A DNA stretch of 64,000 nucleotides from Candidatus Sericytochromatia bacterium (GTDB lineage: Bacteria; Cyanobacteriota; Sericytochromatia; UBA7694). Shown here piece after piece: positions 8,602 through 17,907 of the stretch; position 1 is the first letter of the stretch; every line of letters begins with the position of its first letter. A program made the translations under genes and the position numbers. Location of the stretch: positions 41,694-105,693 of the forward strand of contig JADMKE010000019.1 of NCBI GenBank assembly GCA_018780035.1, given 5' to 3'. The notes under the pieces were generated by a model that was not told the origin of the DNA, searched no databases, and was given only the letters and a program-made list of their open reading frames with translations.

Positions 8602-9850
8602 AACCCGGCAGACCATGAAACGCAGTGAACGGGCCCAGCGCCTCAAAGCAGAACCCCCTTCAGAACTCGTCAATCAGGTGCTCAAGGACCACCGTCCCAA
8701 TCACCACATCGATTATTTTCTCTTAAATATCATCATCTTGTTGATGGTCATGGGCTTGGTGAGTATTCTCAGTGCCAGCGCCCACGTCGCCCAGGCCCAA
8801 ATGGGCGACGCCAGCTATTATTTTAAAAAACAATTGGTGGGCGTGGTTTTGGGGCTGATTGGCATGTTTGCCGCCTCGCGAATAGATATCTACAAATTGC
8901 CGCGCTGGATTACCCCGCTGATGGTGGTGGCCATTGTCCTGCTTTTGGCCACCCACATTCCAGGTATTGGGATTACCAGCAAAGGCTCTTCCCGTTGGAT
9001 TCATCTCTTTGGCTTGGTCTTCCAGCCCTCTGAGATTGCCAAACCTGTTTTGGTGGTGTATCTGGCCACCATTCTGGGTCATCCGTATGCGCGCAAATTG
9101 AGTTTGTTCGAAAAAGGCCAAATATTGATGCCTGTCGGAGCCATTCTGCTCTTGATTCTGACCGAGCCCGATTTGGGCACCACGATTGTGGTGGCAGGCA
9201 CCGTCTTTATCATTTATTTCGCTGCCGGCCTGCCGATTTGGAAAGCAGGAGCCTTGCTCGGGGGGGGTGGCCTGATGTTTTTCCTGCTGAGCTGGAGCAC
9301 ACCTTACCAACAGGCGCGTATCACCTCTTGGCTTGACCCCTTCTCAGACCCGCAAGGCAAAGGTTTTCACCTGATTCAATCCCTGATTGCAATTGGCTCA
9401 GGGGGCTTTATTGGCAATGGTTTTGGCCAAAGCGTGCAAAAGCTCTTTTATCTGCCCGAGCAACACACCGACTTTATCTTCGCTGTCATTTCTGAAGAAT
9501 TTGGCTTTATTGGCGTCTGTGTGCTGCTGCTGATGTTTATCCTGCTGGCCCAACGGGGCACCGCAATTGCCGTCAAGAGCCCCACTCCCTATCTCAAACT
9601 CTTGGCGATGGGTATTTGCTGTATGACAGTGATGCAGGCCTGGGTCAATCTGGCGGTGGTCAGTGGCAGTATTCCCACCACTGGTCTGACCCTGCCTTTT
9701 ATCAGTTTTGGCAGTTCCTCTTTGATTGTGAACCTGACCTCCATGGGTCTGCTGCTGAATATCTCGCGCTACGTGCCCAGCGTCCTTAAACCGGCACCGA
9801 AACCACGGCCCGACCAAGAATTCAGCCAAGAAGAAGAGCAAACAGCATGA
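8579..9850 (+). CDS. ftsW: SEDS-family peptidoglycan glycosyltransferase FtsW
   Basis: FtsW polymerises lipid II at the division site together with a class B penicillin-binding protein. Ten or so membrane helices are visible. The SEDS hallmarks are SKGSSRWIHLFGLVFQPSE, TEPDLGTT, the extracellular loop after QGKGFHLIQS, EEFGFIG and the C-terminal PFISFGSSSL. The start at 8579 has a purine-rich ribosome site (gaggggagagg) and overlaps murD by 23 nt, but those purines also encode the conserved MurD C-terminus. The ATG at 8615 is a fair alternative. The roughly 40 residues before the first helix are basic. Cluster context supports FtsW rather than RodA. Confidence 0.92.
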   Translation: MLLRSPPKTRQTMKRSERAQRLKAEPPSELVNQVLKDHRPNHHIDYFLLNIIILLMVMGLVSILSASAHVAQAQMGDASYYFKKQLVGVVLGLIGMFAASRIDIYKLPRWITPLMVVAIVLLLATHIPGIGITSKGSSRWIHLFGLVFQPSEIAKPVLVVYLATILGHPYARKLSLFEKGQILMPVGAILLLILTEPDLGTTIVVAGTVFIIYFAAGLPIWKAGALLGGGGLMFFLLSWSTPYQQARITSWLDPFSDPQGKGFHLIQSLIAIGSGGFIGNGFGQSVQKLFYLPEQHTDFIFAVISEEFGFIGVCVLLLMFILLAQRGTAIAVKSPTPYLKLLAMGICCMTVMQAWVNLAVVSGSIPTTGLTLPFISFGSSSLIVNLTSMGLLLNISRYVPSVLKPAPKPRPDQEFSQEEEQTA

Positions 9851-10959
9851 AACCCAGTATTGTGATCAGCTGTGGCGGCACCGGCGGGCATATCTATCCG
9901 GGATTGGCCGTGGGCCGGGTCTTGCAGAGCCAGGGCTGGTCTGTGCGTTTTATCGGCTCGGATAACCGCATGGAAAAGGACAAAATCCCCGCTGAGGGCT
10001 TCCCATTTTTGGGCCTGCCTGTGCAACAATTGCGCAAAAACCAGCCGATTCGCAGCCTCAAAGCACTGTATAAAAGCGTTCAAATTGCGCGCCAAGATCT
10101 GCGCGGGCAACGCCCTCATGTGGTGCTGGGCCTGGGCTCGTATATCACTGTGCCCACAATTGTGGCTGCTTGGCTCGAAAAAATTCCCGTGGTGCTGCTC
10201 GAAACCAACGTGGTGCCTGGCAAAGCCAATTTGTACCTGGCCCGCCTGGCCCAAGCTGTGGCCCTGGCCCATGCCGACACCGCTCAGTATCTGCCTCCCC
10301 AGACGCTCCAGCGCTTGACCGGCAGCCCGATTCGGCCTGAAATTACCCAAGGCCAACGCGAAGAAGGGCTCGCGCTCTTTGGTTTGGATGCCAATTGTAA
10401 AACCCTCACGCTGGTCGGCGGAAGCCAAGGTGCACAAAAGCTCAACCAGGCCCTGCTTGCAACTCTGCCTGAGTTGCTGGCCCTTGAAAACCTGCAGATT
10501 GTGCATGTCAGCGGCGCTGGCAATGAAGCTGAAATCAAAGCAGCAGCGGGTGTGTATGCTGGTCACCCCCGCTACCATTTGTTAAACTACGTAGACAATA
10601 TGCCCGCCCTGTTGGCTTGCACCGATTTGGTGATTTCCCGGGCGGGTGCATCAAGTATTGCTGAGTTCCTGGCCTGCCAAATTCCTTCGATTCTGATTCC
10701 TGGCGGTTTTGGCGGTGGCCACCAACTCGACAATGCCCGCGCCTTGGCAGATGCTGGCGCAGCCATCCTGCTCACAGAACCCCAACTTGCAATCACGCCG
10801 TTGGGGCCGGTGATCCGGGATGTAATCATGGATACAGAAAGGCTGGACAAAATGCGTGAGAATTGTAGTCAGCTCAATTCCCCCCTTGCCGCCAATCAGG
10901 TAGCCCAACTTATACACGACACTATTTCCTATCCCAAAGAAGAGGCTCTTGCATGTTGA
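9847..10959 (+). CDS. murG: UDP-GlcNAc: lipid I N-acetylglucosaminyltransferase
   Basis: MurG adds GlcNAc to lipid I at the inner face of the membrane to give lipid II. The 370-residue GT28 enzyme has the glycine-rich loops CGGTGGHIYPGLA near residue 10 and GGSQGAQKLN near 195, and the donor-binding segment ISRAGASSIAEFLA. It overlaps ftsW by four bases (ATGA), implying translational coupling. Confidence 0.95.
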   Translation: MKPSIVISCGGTGGHIYPGLAVGRVLQSQGWSVRFIGSDNRMEKDKIPAEGFPFLGLPVQQLRKNQPIRSLKALYKSVQIARQDLRGQRPHVVLGLGSYITVPTIVAAWLEKIPVVLLETNVVPGKANLYLARLAQAVALAHADTAQYLPPQTLQRLTGSPIRPEITQGQREEGLALFGLDANCKTLTLVGGSQGAQKLNQALLATLPELLALENLQIVHVSGAGNEAEIKAAAGVYAGHPRYHLLNYVDNMPALLACTDLVISRAGASSIAEFLACQIPSILIPGGFGGGHQLDNARALADAGAAILLTEPQLAITPLGPVIRDVIMDTERLDKMRENCSQLNSPLAANQVAQLIHDTISYPKEEALAC

Positions 10960-12431
10960 AGCATTTTGAACAGATTCACTTTATTGGCATTGGTGGCATT
11001 GGCATGAGTGGTCTGGCCCGCATTTTGCTCGCCCGCGGCAAACAGGTCAGTGGCTCTGACCTCAAATCCAATCGTTTAATTGAAGGCCTGATTGAACAAG
11101 GGGCCCCGGTTTTTATCGGCCACGCAAGTGACAATGTCCCCGCTGGCACAGAATATGTCGTGGTCTCCACCGCCATCGCCGAAGAAAACCCCGAAATTCA
11201 AGTCGCCCGCGAACGCCATATTCCGATCATTCACCGCTCTGAAGTACTCAATTATTTGCTACAGACCTCCCGCAGCATCTCGATTACAGGCACCCACGGC
11301 AAAACCACCACTTCGGCTCTGACCGCCTTAATTCTGGTCGAACAGGGGCTCGATCCCACTGTGGTGATTGGCGGCGAAGTGCCCCAATTGGGCACCAATG
11401 CCCTGGCCGGTCGCGGTGAATTTACAGTCGCGGAAGTGGACGAAAGTGATCAGTCGCTGCGCCATTTGAGCACCGAAATTGCCGTGATTACCAATCTCGA
11501 AGTCGACCACCTCGACCATTACAAAGGCCTCGACGAAATCATCGAAGCCGTGGCTGAATTTATCAGCCACCAACCCGCCAATGGGCGTATGGTCGTCAAT
11601 GCCGATGATCCCGGCATTCAGCTTCTGCTTCAGCATCTGCCCGAAGCCCGACTCCAACGCTGCGTGAGTTTTGGCCTCGACAATGAAAGCGCAGATTACC
11701 GCGTGATCAATCCCGAGCTGAAAGAAAATGGCTCTCGCTTTGAAGTGCTCTTTCAGGGAAATTCGCTCGGCCATTTTGAACTCAAAATTCCCGGCACCCA
11801 CAATATATACAATGCCCTGGCCGCCTTGAGCTGCTCCCATGCCCTGGGTCTGGATCTCAAAGCAACCCGGACCGCCCTGGCGGGGTATCAGGGTGTCAAA
11901 CGCCGCTTCCAACTCGTGGGAAATCTTGGCAGTATTGCTGTGGTTGACGATTACGCCCATCACCCCTCCGAAATTCAAGCGACCTTAAAAACCGCCCGCT
12001 TGCAAAAACGCCCGCTGACAATTGTCTTCCAGCCCCACCGTTACAGCCGCACCCAGGCTTTTTTACATGAATTTGCAGATTCGTTTGGCTTGGCAGATCG
12101 GATTATCCTGACGGATATCTATGCCGCTTCAGAAAAACCCGAGGACTTCCAAGTAGATATCCAGGACCTCGTCGAAGCGACCCGCAAAGCCCATCCCAGC
12201 AAAGAGGTTTTGTATTTTTCGACCTTGCCCGAAGTCAAAACCTATCTGCTCAATCACCTGAAACAAAAAGAAATGATCTTAACAGTAGGAGCCGGTACCA
12301 TTACCGAGCTGGCGTACGATCTGGTGGGAAAGTTGCCACCCAAATCTCCTGACCCCACGGGTAAATCCAATGAGCAAAAAATTGTCTATGCACCAGTCCG
12401 TCGCACACATCAAGAACGAAAAGTTGTCTGA
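10953..12431 (+). CDS. murC: UDP-N-acetylmuramate--L-alanine ligase
   Basis: MurC attaches L-alanine to UDP-MurNAc, the first amino-acid addition of the stem peptide. The 492-residue protein shows the N-terminal IGIGGIGMSGLARIL dinucleotide-like fold, the P-loop TGTHGKTTTSAL, EVDESDQS, NLEVDHLDHY and the C-terminal DDYAHHPSEI and QPHRYSRT motifs. It overlaps murG by 7 nt and murB by 62 nt. The final residues, which overlap murB, look unconserved and may be a lineage-specific tail. Confidence 0.95.
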   Translation: MLKHFEQIHFIGIGGIGMSGLARILLARGKQVSGSDLKSNRLIEGLIEQGAPVFIGHASDNVPAGTEYVVVSTAIAEENPEIQVARERHIPIIHRSEVLNYLLQTSRSISITGTHGKTTTSALTALILVEQGLDPTVVIGGEVPQLGTNALAGRGEFTVAEVDESDQSLRHLSTEIAVITNLEVDHLDHYKGLDEIIEAVAEFISHQPANGRMVVNADDPGIQLLLQHLPEARLQRCVSFGLDNESADYRVINPELKENGSRFEVLFQGNSLGHFELKIPGTHNIYNALAALSCSHALGLDLKATRTALAGYQGVKRRFQLVGNLGSIAVVDDYAHHPSEIQATLKTARLQKRPLTIVFQPHRYSRTQAFLHEFADSFGLADRIILTDIYAASEKPEDFQVDIQDLVEATRKAHPSKEVLYFSTLPEVKTYLLNHLKQKEMILTVGAGTITELAYDLVGKLPPKSPDPTGKSNEQKIVYAPVRRTHQERKVV

Positions 12432-13299
12432 GCATTTCCGCGCTCACGAGCCCTTGGCGCAGTACACCTCCTGGCGCATCGGCGGAGCTGCTGAATTTTA
12501 TGTGGCTCCCGAAAGCGAAGCCGAAATCGCCCGCATCGTGCAATTCGCCCAAAGCCAGGGAATGCCCCTGACCGTTTTGGGGGGCGGCTCCAATGTCTTG
12601 CTCTCAGACCAAGGTCTGCCAGGTTTGGTCATGCATATCACCCACCGCTTTTCGGGCTTTGAATTCCAACCCGATGGCCATGTGATCGTTAAAGCGGGCA
12701 CCCGTTTAGGCACCCTGATTCGCAAGGCCATGAGTTTGAACTTGGGCGGCATTGAACAGCTCTGGGGCATTCCGGGCACCCTCGGTGGCGCTGTGGTCAT
12801 GAATGCCGGAGCCTGCAATACAGAGACCTTCGCTGTGGTAGAGACCGTCACGAGCTTGACCCCCCAAGGTCAACGGGTAACGCGCAGCAAAGCTGAGATC
12901 AACCACGGCTACCGCTGGAGCGATTATAAATACAATGGTGAAATTGTGCTCGAAGCCACGCTCAAACTGGCTCCCACCCAAGCTGAGGTCATTGCAGAAA
13001 ACTTCCAAAAAGCCGATCTGCGCCGCCAACCCCAACACAGTATTCGCCAGCCCAATTGTGGCAGCGTTTTTCGCAATCCCAACAATAATTTTGCCGGTCG
13101 TTTGATCGAGCAAATGGGTGCCAAGGGCCGCATTTGTGGCGGGGTTCAAGTCTCTCCCGACCATGCCAATTTTATTGTCAACACGGGCAAAGCCACGGCC
13201 CAAGACGCCTGCCGCCTGATTCAATCTCTGCAGGCCGATGTCTGGCAGCAATACCACGTACAATTGGAGCCGGAAGTCATTTTTCTGGGCGAATTCTAG
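12370..13299 (+). CDS. murB: UDP-N-acetylenolpyruvoylglucosamine reductase
   Basis: MurB reduces enolpyruvyl-UDP-GlcNAc to UDP-MurNAc using FAD and NADPH. The 309-residue protein contains the FAD-binding signatures YTSWRIGG and VLGGGSNVLL, the GIPGTLGGAVVMNAGA loop, the proton-donor region NCGSVFRNP, and the C-terminal catalytic glutamate in LEPEVIFLG. It appears to be the type IIb form without the extra loop of the E. coli enzyme; this is inferred from length. The start lies inside murC, and an ATG at 12388 is an alternative. Confidence 0.94.
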   Translation: MSKKLSMHQSVAHIKNEKLSEHFRAHEPLAQYTSWRIGGAAEFYVAPESEAEIARIVQFAQSQGMPLTVLGGGSNVLLSDQGLPGLVMHITHRFSGFEFQPDGHVIVKAGTRLGTLIRKAMSLNLGGIEQLWGIPGTLGGAVVMNAGACNTETFAVVETVTSLTPQGQRVTRSKAEINHGYRWSDYKYNGEIVLEATLKLAPTQAEVIAENFQKADLRRQPQHSIRQPNCGSVFRNPNNNFAGRLIEQMGAKGRICGGVQVSPDHANFIVNTGKATAQDACRLIQSLQADVWQQYHVQLEPEVIFLGEF

Positions 13300-13304
13300 G
13301 CCCC

Positions 13305-14117
13305 GTGAAAGCCTCTCCCGAACTGCCTTTTTCAAATCCTTCCGAAACCGAAAAACCCGTTCGCCGTCCGGCTCAAAAACGGGGCTTTGACTATTTGGGG
13401 CTGATGGGCGTGATGATTCTGACCAGCCTGCTTTTTCAAATTTGGACAGCGCCCTTTTGGCAGGTTCAAGAAATCCGGCCCCATGGACTGAGTAATTATT
13501 CAACGCGCTACGTCCTCGGTTATCTCAGCGGTAAAAAACTTGAAGGCAAACACCTCTTGCAAATCAACCCACTGGAAATCAAAAAAGAGCTGATGGACTA
13601 CCCCTTGCTCAAAGATGTGCGGGTGGAGCGCTCTTTTTTTCCCACGCGGGTCAATATTCATGTGGTCGAACGCAAACCCGCTTACCGTCTTTTTTACGAA
13701 GAGCCCACTCACCTGCCTTATAGCAATAATCTGTCCTTTTTAATCGATGAAGAAGGATATTTGCTCAATATCCCCGACGGCCACACCCCCTCCCACACGA
13801 TCATGACCAGCTTGGAAAAAAAACGCCTAAAAAAAGGCAAATTGACCCCAGAACATTTGCTTTTATTGAATCAACTCAATGCCTTGTATCAGAAGAAACA
13901 ACTCTCTGTGCAGGGGGTGTATAATCTCTCAAATCCTGAAAACATCATTCTGCGGGCCCCCGAAATTGGTGTGCCCGTGTGGTTGGGCAAAGCCGAAAGC
14001 CTTTCGGTCAAACTGGGTCTGCTGCAGCCGGTCTTGGAGATCAGCAAAAAACAGCCCAAACCCGTCGATTATATCGATCTGCGATTTTGGAAGCACCCGG
14101 TACTCAAAACCAAATAA
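13305..14117 (+). CDS. ftsQ: Cell division protein FtsQ/DivIB
   Basis: This 270-residue bitopic protein has a basic, proline-rich cytoplasmic N-terminus, one membrane helix (about residues 32-48), then a POTRA domain and the FtsQ beta domain. VRVERSFFPTRVNIHVVERKPAYRL is the POTRA end and linker region typical of the family (quoted in two parts: VRVERSFFPTRV and NIHVVERKPAYRL). It helps recruit FtsB/FtsL and FtsW to the septum. The start is a GTG five bases after the murB stop, since any earlier in-frame start would lie inside murB. No ftsA gene follows. Confidence 0.88.
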   Translation: MKASPELPFSNPSETEKPVRRPAQKRGFDYLGLMGVMILTSLLFQIWTAPFWQVQEIRPHGLSNYSTRYVLGYLSGKKLEGKHLLQINPLEIKKELMDYPLLKDVRVERSFFPTRVNIHVVERKPAYRLFYEEPTHLPYSNNLSFLIDEEGYLLNIPDGHTPSHTIMTSLEKKRLKKGKLTPEHLLLLNQLNALYQKKQLSVQGVYNLSNPENIILRAPEIGVPVWLGKAESLSVKLGLLQPVLEISKKQPKPVDYIDLRFWKHPVLKTK

Positions 14118-14129
14118 ACCTGTATGCCC

Positions 14130-14166
14130 ATGCTGTTTGCCGCTATACTGAAGCAGCGAACAGCAT
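14130..14166 (+). terminator. Hairpin after ftsQ, possible terminator
   Basis: The arms atgctgtt (14130-14137) and aacagcat (14159-14166) pair perfectly. An inner cgct/agcg pairing extends the stem to 12 bp with a 3-nt bulge. Only a short T-rich stretch follows, so termination may be partial. The hairpin also contains a TATACT that could act as a -10 element. Confidence 0.4.
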
Positions 14167-14193
14167 TTAAAGTCTGTTATTGAGGGTGGAATC

Positions 14194-14760
14194 ATGTTCA
14201 ACAATAAACCCATTTTTGGGTGGTCTCTTCTTCCTTTGTGTTTGACCCTGGTCTTCTTTGGACTCTGGCGCTTCAGCCAAATCCCCTTTCTGGCCTGGCT
14301 GGGGATTGTTACAGCGATCATGGGTATGGCTTTGCCCGTCGTGGCGTTGATTATGAATCTCAATCAAAACGAGAAAAAAACATCTGGCAGTCGCATACTG
14401 ACCTTGGTCTTTAAGTCAATCCTAACAGGGCTTTCGGTGGTGATTTGCTGGAGCAGTTACGGCAGTTTTAGCAAAAGCAATCCCCAAAGTACCAAAACAG
14501 TCAGAATAAAAAACACCACGGACAAAATTATTCCTGAGTTGGAGTTACGTTATGGCTCTGGTGAAATGAAAATCAAGCTTATTCCAGCCCGAGAAACAAG
14601 AACAGTTCAAATTCCCATTTTCGCTGAAACAAGTGTTAAAGCAAGCATCAAAGCACCAGACGGAACAGAAAGATACACGCAGTTTATGCTTGGTCCAGAG
14701 AATAAATGGGTACAAATTCTGATCGATTGGAATCAAAACCTAATGGCTGATGTGATGTAA
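14194..14760 (+). CDS. Small membrane protein of unknown function between ftsQ and ftsZ
   Basis: The family is not recognised. The 188-residue product has three hydrophobic segments (about residues 8-25, 30-53 and 70-88). An 80-100-residue soluble domain follows with beta-strand-like alternation (RIKNTTDKIIPELELRYGSG; ASIKAPDGTERYTQFMLG). This could be an extracytoplasmic Ig-like or carboxypeptidase-regulatory-type fold, but that is only a pattern impression. The start has a good ribosome site (gagggtgg). It sits where ftsA would be in most bacteria but shares no actin-like motif with FtsA. Codon use looks slightly more AT-rich than in the mur genes. Confidence 0.7.
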   Translation: MFNNKPIFGWSLLPLCLTLVFFGLWRFSQIPFLAWLGIVTAIMGMALPVVALIMNLNQNEKKTSGSRILTLVFKSILTGLSVVICWSSYGSFSKSNPQSTKTVRIKNTTDKIIPELELRYGSGEMKIKLIPARETRTVQIPIFAETSVKASIKAPDGTERYTQFMLGPENKWVQILIDWNQNLMADVM

Positions 14761-14822
14761 AGCCGTCAAGAAAGAAGCAGAGCTCGGCGGAACCTGATTC
14801 CATAGGCCTCGCCCTCTCAATA

Positions 14823-14831
14823 TGCTAAAAT
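14823..14831 (+). promoter_or_regulatory. Extended -10 promoter candidate for ftsZ
   Basis: tgcTAAAAT matches an extended -10 element (TG one base before the hexamer at 14826-14831). No good -35 box is present, as is common for this type. It would start a transcript about 50 nt before the ftsZ start codon, giving ftsZ its own promoter downstream of the mur operon. Confidence 0.4.
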
Positions 14832-14885
14832 ACCAAGAGTGTTTTTTGGACTCTATTTTTGGGAATCTATAAGGTGGTCTTAACC

Positions 14886-16214
14886 GTGGAAGCAGCAAGA
14901 AAAAAACTCTCAGCCGTTGCAGACATCAAAGTGGTGGGTGTCGGAGGTGGCGGAGGCAATGCCGTTAACCGCATGATCTCCTCTGGTTTGAATGGGGTGG
15001 AGTTTATTTCTATCAATACAGACGCTCAAGCCCTGTCTTTTTCTCAGGCTGAGAAACGCATTGCCATTGGTGGCAAGGTCACACGCGGCCTCGGTGCAGG
15101 CGGCAACCCCACAATTGGCAACAAAGCCGCCGAAGAAAGCCGCGACGATATCGCCTCCGCCCTCGAAGGCGCAGATATGGTCTTTATTACCTGCGGCATG
15201 GGCGGTGGTTCTGGTACAGGCGCAGCGCCGATTGTGGCAGAGATCGCCCGCCAAAACAATGCCCTGACTATTGGTGTGGTGACCCGTCCGTTTACCTTTG
15301 AGGGCCGCCGCCGCTGGCAACAGGCCGAAGACGGTATCAACAGCTTCCGCGAAAAAGTCGACACCCTGATTGTGATCCCCAACGACCGCCTGCTTTCTGT
15401 CGTCGAAAAACGCACCTCGATTCAAGAGGCCTTCCGTGTGGCCGATGACGTGCTGCGTCAGGGTGTGCAAGGTATTTCCGACATTATCACGATTCCTGGC
15501 CTGATCAACGTCGACTTTGCGGATATCAAAGCGATCATGGCCGATGCAGGCTCGGCCCTGATGGGCATTGGCCATGCCACCGGCGAAGGCCGGGCAATCG
15601 AAGCCTCTCGCGCTGCGATTTCCAGCCCCCTGCTTGAAGCCTCCATCGAAGGGGCCAGCGGGATTATCTTTAATGTGACCGGTGGGGCAGACTTAACGCT
15701 CTATGAAGTCAACGAAGCCGCCGAGGTGATCTACGGTGTGGCCAGTCCCGATGCCAATATTATCTTTGGTGCTGTGATCGACGACCGCATTCAAGGAGAA
15801 ATCCAAATCACGGTGATTGCCACAGGTTTTAACAATGGCCAACGGCCTGCTGCCCGTCGCCAACAGGAAACGGCCCGTTACAGCGCACCCGTGAATAAAC
15901 CAGCTGCGCCCCCGGCTTATACCCCGCCGGTAGTCGCTCCCCCGCCCGTTGCCCAACAAATGGCCCCGCCCCCGCCTGTGCAACAAGCTCCCCCTGTGGC
16001 TCCGCCCGTACAACAAGCCCCACCAGCGCCGGTCGCTCCCCCGCCAGTAGCGCCCCCCGTGCAGCAAGTGGCTCCCCCACCTGTGCAGCAAGCTCCCCCT
16101 GTGACGCCGCCCGTGCAGCAAGCTCCGCCAGCACCTGTCGCTCCCCCGCCAGCGCCCCCGCAGCCAGCTCATGACCCGCTGGAATTGCCGCCTTTTTTGC
16201 GCCCACATCGCTAA
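14886..16214 (+). CDS. ftsZ: Cell division GTPase FtsZ
   Basis: FtsZ polymerises into the division ring. The 442-residue protein shows the nucleotide-binding [13 protein letters not shown], the tubulin signature [10 protein letters not shown], and the T7 loop [11 protein letters not shown] that completes the neighbouring subunit's active site. After residue 325 comes a linker of about 110 residues rich in Pro, Gln, Ala and Val (repeats of PPVQQAPP and APVAPPP), then the C-terminal peptide [11 protein letters not shown] that normally binds membrane tethers. A GTG start at 14886 is chosen because aaggtgg (14871-14877) is a near-perfect ribosome site. An upstream TTG at 14859 would lack one. Confidence 0.96.
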   Translation: MEAARKKLSAVADIKVVGVGGGGGNAVNRMISSGLNGVEFISINTDAQALSFSQAEKRIAIGGKVTRGLGAGGNPTIGNKAAEESRDDIASALEGADMVFITCGMGGGSGTGAAPIVAEIARQNNALTIGVVTRPFTFEGRRRWQQAEDGINSFREKVDTLIVIPNDRLLSVVEKRTSIQEAFRVADDVLRQGVQGISDIITIPGLINVDFADIKAIMADAGSALMGIGHATGEGRAIEASRAAISSPLLEASIEGASGIIFNVTGGADLTLYEVNEAAEVIYGVASPDANIIFGAVIDDRIQGEIQITVIATGFNNGQRPAARRQQETARYSAPVNKPAAPPAYTPPVVAPPPVAQQMAPPPPVQQAPPVAPPVQQAPPAPVAPPPVAPPVQQVAPPPVQQAPPVTPPVQQAPPAPVAPPPAPPQPAHDPLELPPFLRPHR

Positions 16215-16232
16215 AACCCTGATCTTGACTGG

Positions 16233-16265
16233 AACCCGAAGCATCACTAATGTTTCGGGTTTTTC
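16233..16265 (+). terminator. Rho-independent terminator of ftsZ
   Basis: The stem aacccgaa (16233-16240) pairs with ttcgggtt (16254-16261) and is extended inward by wobble pairing. It is followed by a run of T, and lies 18 nt after the ftsZ stop. Confidence 0.85.
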
Positions 16266-16318
16266 TTATAATTCACATTTATTGAAAGATCCGTTTGCAT
16301 TTCTTTACAATTCCTGAG

Positions 16319-16566
16319 TATAATCTGATCATTAGGGTGTAGACTTCCTTGCTCCTGCAAGGAAATCCAGATTGAAAATAAGGCTGAATATTTAGGGGAT
16401 CACGTCGTTTAACACAGCAAAGTTCTTATTTCTGGTAAGACATTATTTCTGATTTTTATCTGCTGTTTTAAACGTACGCTTTGCGTGGAATCACGTTTTT
16501 CCCTGTACATTTCTTCTTTCTGGCCGTATGCCCCTATTCAAAATTATGTGGGTGTTTGGAGAGAAG
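16319..16566 (+). promoter_or_regulatory. Promoter and long structured leader of the minor-pilin operon
   Basis: A TATAAT box at 16319-16324 lacks a convincing -35 box. It is followed by about 235 nt of untranslated sequence before the pilin genes. Within it, ttccttgc (16345-16352) and gcaaggaa (16357-16364) form an 8-bp hairpin with a tcct loop, enclosed by aatctg (16322-16327) and cagatt (16368-16373). No known riboswitch consensus was recognised. Confidence 0.4.
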
Positions 16567-17853
16567 ATGCAGAAAAAATTCAGAAAATATACTCGGAAGC
16601 AGATTGAAACAGGCAGCGCCCTGGTTATGGTTTTGCTGATGAGTACCATTTTGCTTCTTATACTAACAACAGGCATTACTTGGGTCCTAAATACACAAAA
16701 AAACACCACAGAAACATTTAAAATTCAAGGGCAAGCGGGCAATGTTGCCCAAGCGGGTCTGCAAGATGGCGTCAGCTGGTTTAAACGCCAAGAGTCGGTT
16801 CAGCAAACAGACACGACAACACCCAATATTTGTAAAGACGCAGCATTTGCGCCTCAATACAACTCAGTGGCCGAAGACAGTGACACCGATGATGCCTCTG
16901 TCGGGATGGTAAGAGACTATGAAGTCAAAGGCCGCCTCTATGGCCGTTATATTCTGAAAAGACAGAACTGTTCTGCAGCAGAAGATCCCCATGCAGTTAA
17001 AGATATTACAGCACTCAAAGGCAAAAGTACCACCCTGCCTCCAACGACATTTACCGATTCGGGGACTGGCGTAACAAAAATAAGGGGGGAAGGCATTGTC
17101 TGGTATTTGGAAAGTGAAGGCATTTTATATGAACGTAATAATTTCGCAAAATCTGGAAATGTCTTCACTTTAGGTCCCGATCAGGCTCCCAATCGGATTT
17201 TAAGCCGAGCAAGCGCAGCTGTTGAGATCAGCAAACTGGGACTGGTCTTAGATTCTACCCCGTTAACCTTGTTCGCAACCGGAGGCACGGCCAATAATAT
17301 CGGTAGTAGATGTCGCTTTATTGGTGGGACGACGGCAAGTGCCGCCGTATTTTATAACGGTCTCAACCCCAACATGACCGCTGCTCAGCGTTCCCCGGTC
17401 TTACTTACGGCCAAAACTGCACGAGCAGTGGTTTCTCCTCAAACCGTTTTTGCCGTTTCAGAAGAAGAATTGAGGGGAATGGCGGATAATGTCTACACAA
17501 GCATCTCCCAGGTACCCAAGAATTTAAAGTTCTCGATTACTTTTTTAGATGGAAATTATACCTTTGACAACGTCAAACCGTTACAAGGTGGAGGCTTGCT
17601 TTACGTCAATGGGAACTTGACTTTAAATGACTCAAGCAACTCCCTATTCTCAGGTGTGATTTATGTCGATGGCACCCTGACTATGGGCAAAGACAATACC
17701 CTTGCTGGAGGGGTTGTTGCTCAGAGAGTCGCCTGTAATCCAGGCTCTGGCTTAGCCACCTTTGAATATAACAACAACTTAATCACCAGCGTGAGACAGA
17801 GATTGGCTCTTTATCGAGAGAACAATCTCACTCATTCGATCAAACAATATTAG
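16567..17853 (+). CDS. PilX-like minor pilin component
   Basis: This 428-residue protein begins with a basic leader followed by ETGSALVMVLLMSTILLLIL, a type IV pilin-like hydrophobic helix. It lacks the usual glutamate at +5, as is common for PilX-type subunits. The rest is a secreted domain with few recognisable motifs; it ends with strand-like repeats around residues 330-390 (LLYVNGNLTLNDSSNSLF; GVIYVDGTLTMGKDNTLAGG) that resemble a short beta-helix. The start at 16567 has ggagag ten bases upstream; an in-frame ATG at 16528 has none. It leads an operon with the two prepilins that follow. Confidence 0.72.
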   Translation: MQKKFRKYTRKQIETGSALVMVLLMSTILLLILTTGITWVLNTQKNTTETFKIQGQAGNVAQAGLQDGVSWFKRQESVQQTDTTTPNICKDAAFAPQYNSVAEDSDTDDASVGMVRDYEVKGRLYGRYILKRQNCSAAEDPHAVKDITALKGKSTTLPPTTFTDSGTGVTKIRGEGIVWYLESEGILYERNNFAKSGNVFTLGPDQAPNRILSRASAAVEISKLGLVLDSTPLTLFATGGTANNIGSRCRFIGGTTASAAVFYNGLNPNMTAAQRSPVLLTAKTARAVVSPQTVFAVSEEELRGMADNVYTSISQVPKNLKFSITFLDGNYTFDNVKPLQGGGLLYVNGNLTLNDSSNSLFSGVIYVDGTLTMGKDNTLAGGVVAQRVACNPGSGLATFEYNNNLITSVRQRLALYRENNLTHSIKQY

Positions 17854-17907
17854 TTTTAATTCTAGATAATCTGACAAGAGCTTAAATGATTGTAAAAATG
17901 GGGAGAA

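Noticed and set aside
12370..12431. Fusion of murC and murB
   Set aside because: The two frames differ and the overlap is 62 nt, so they are separate overlapping genes.
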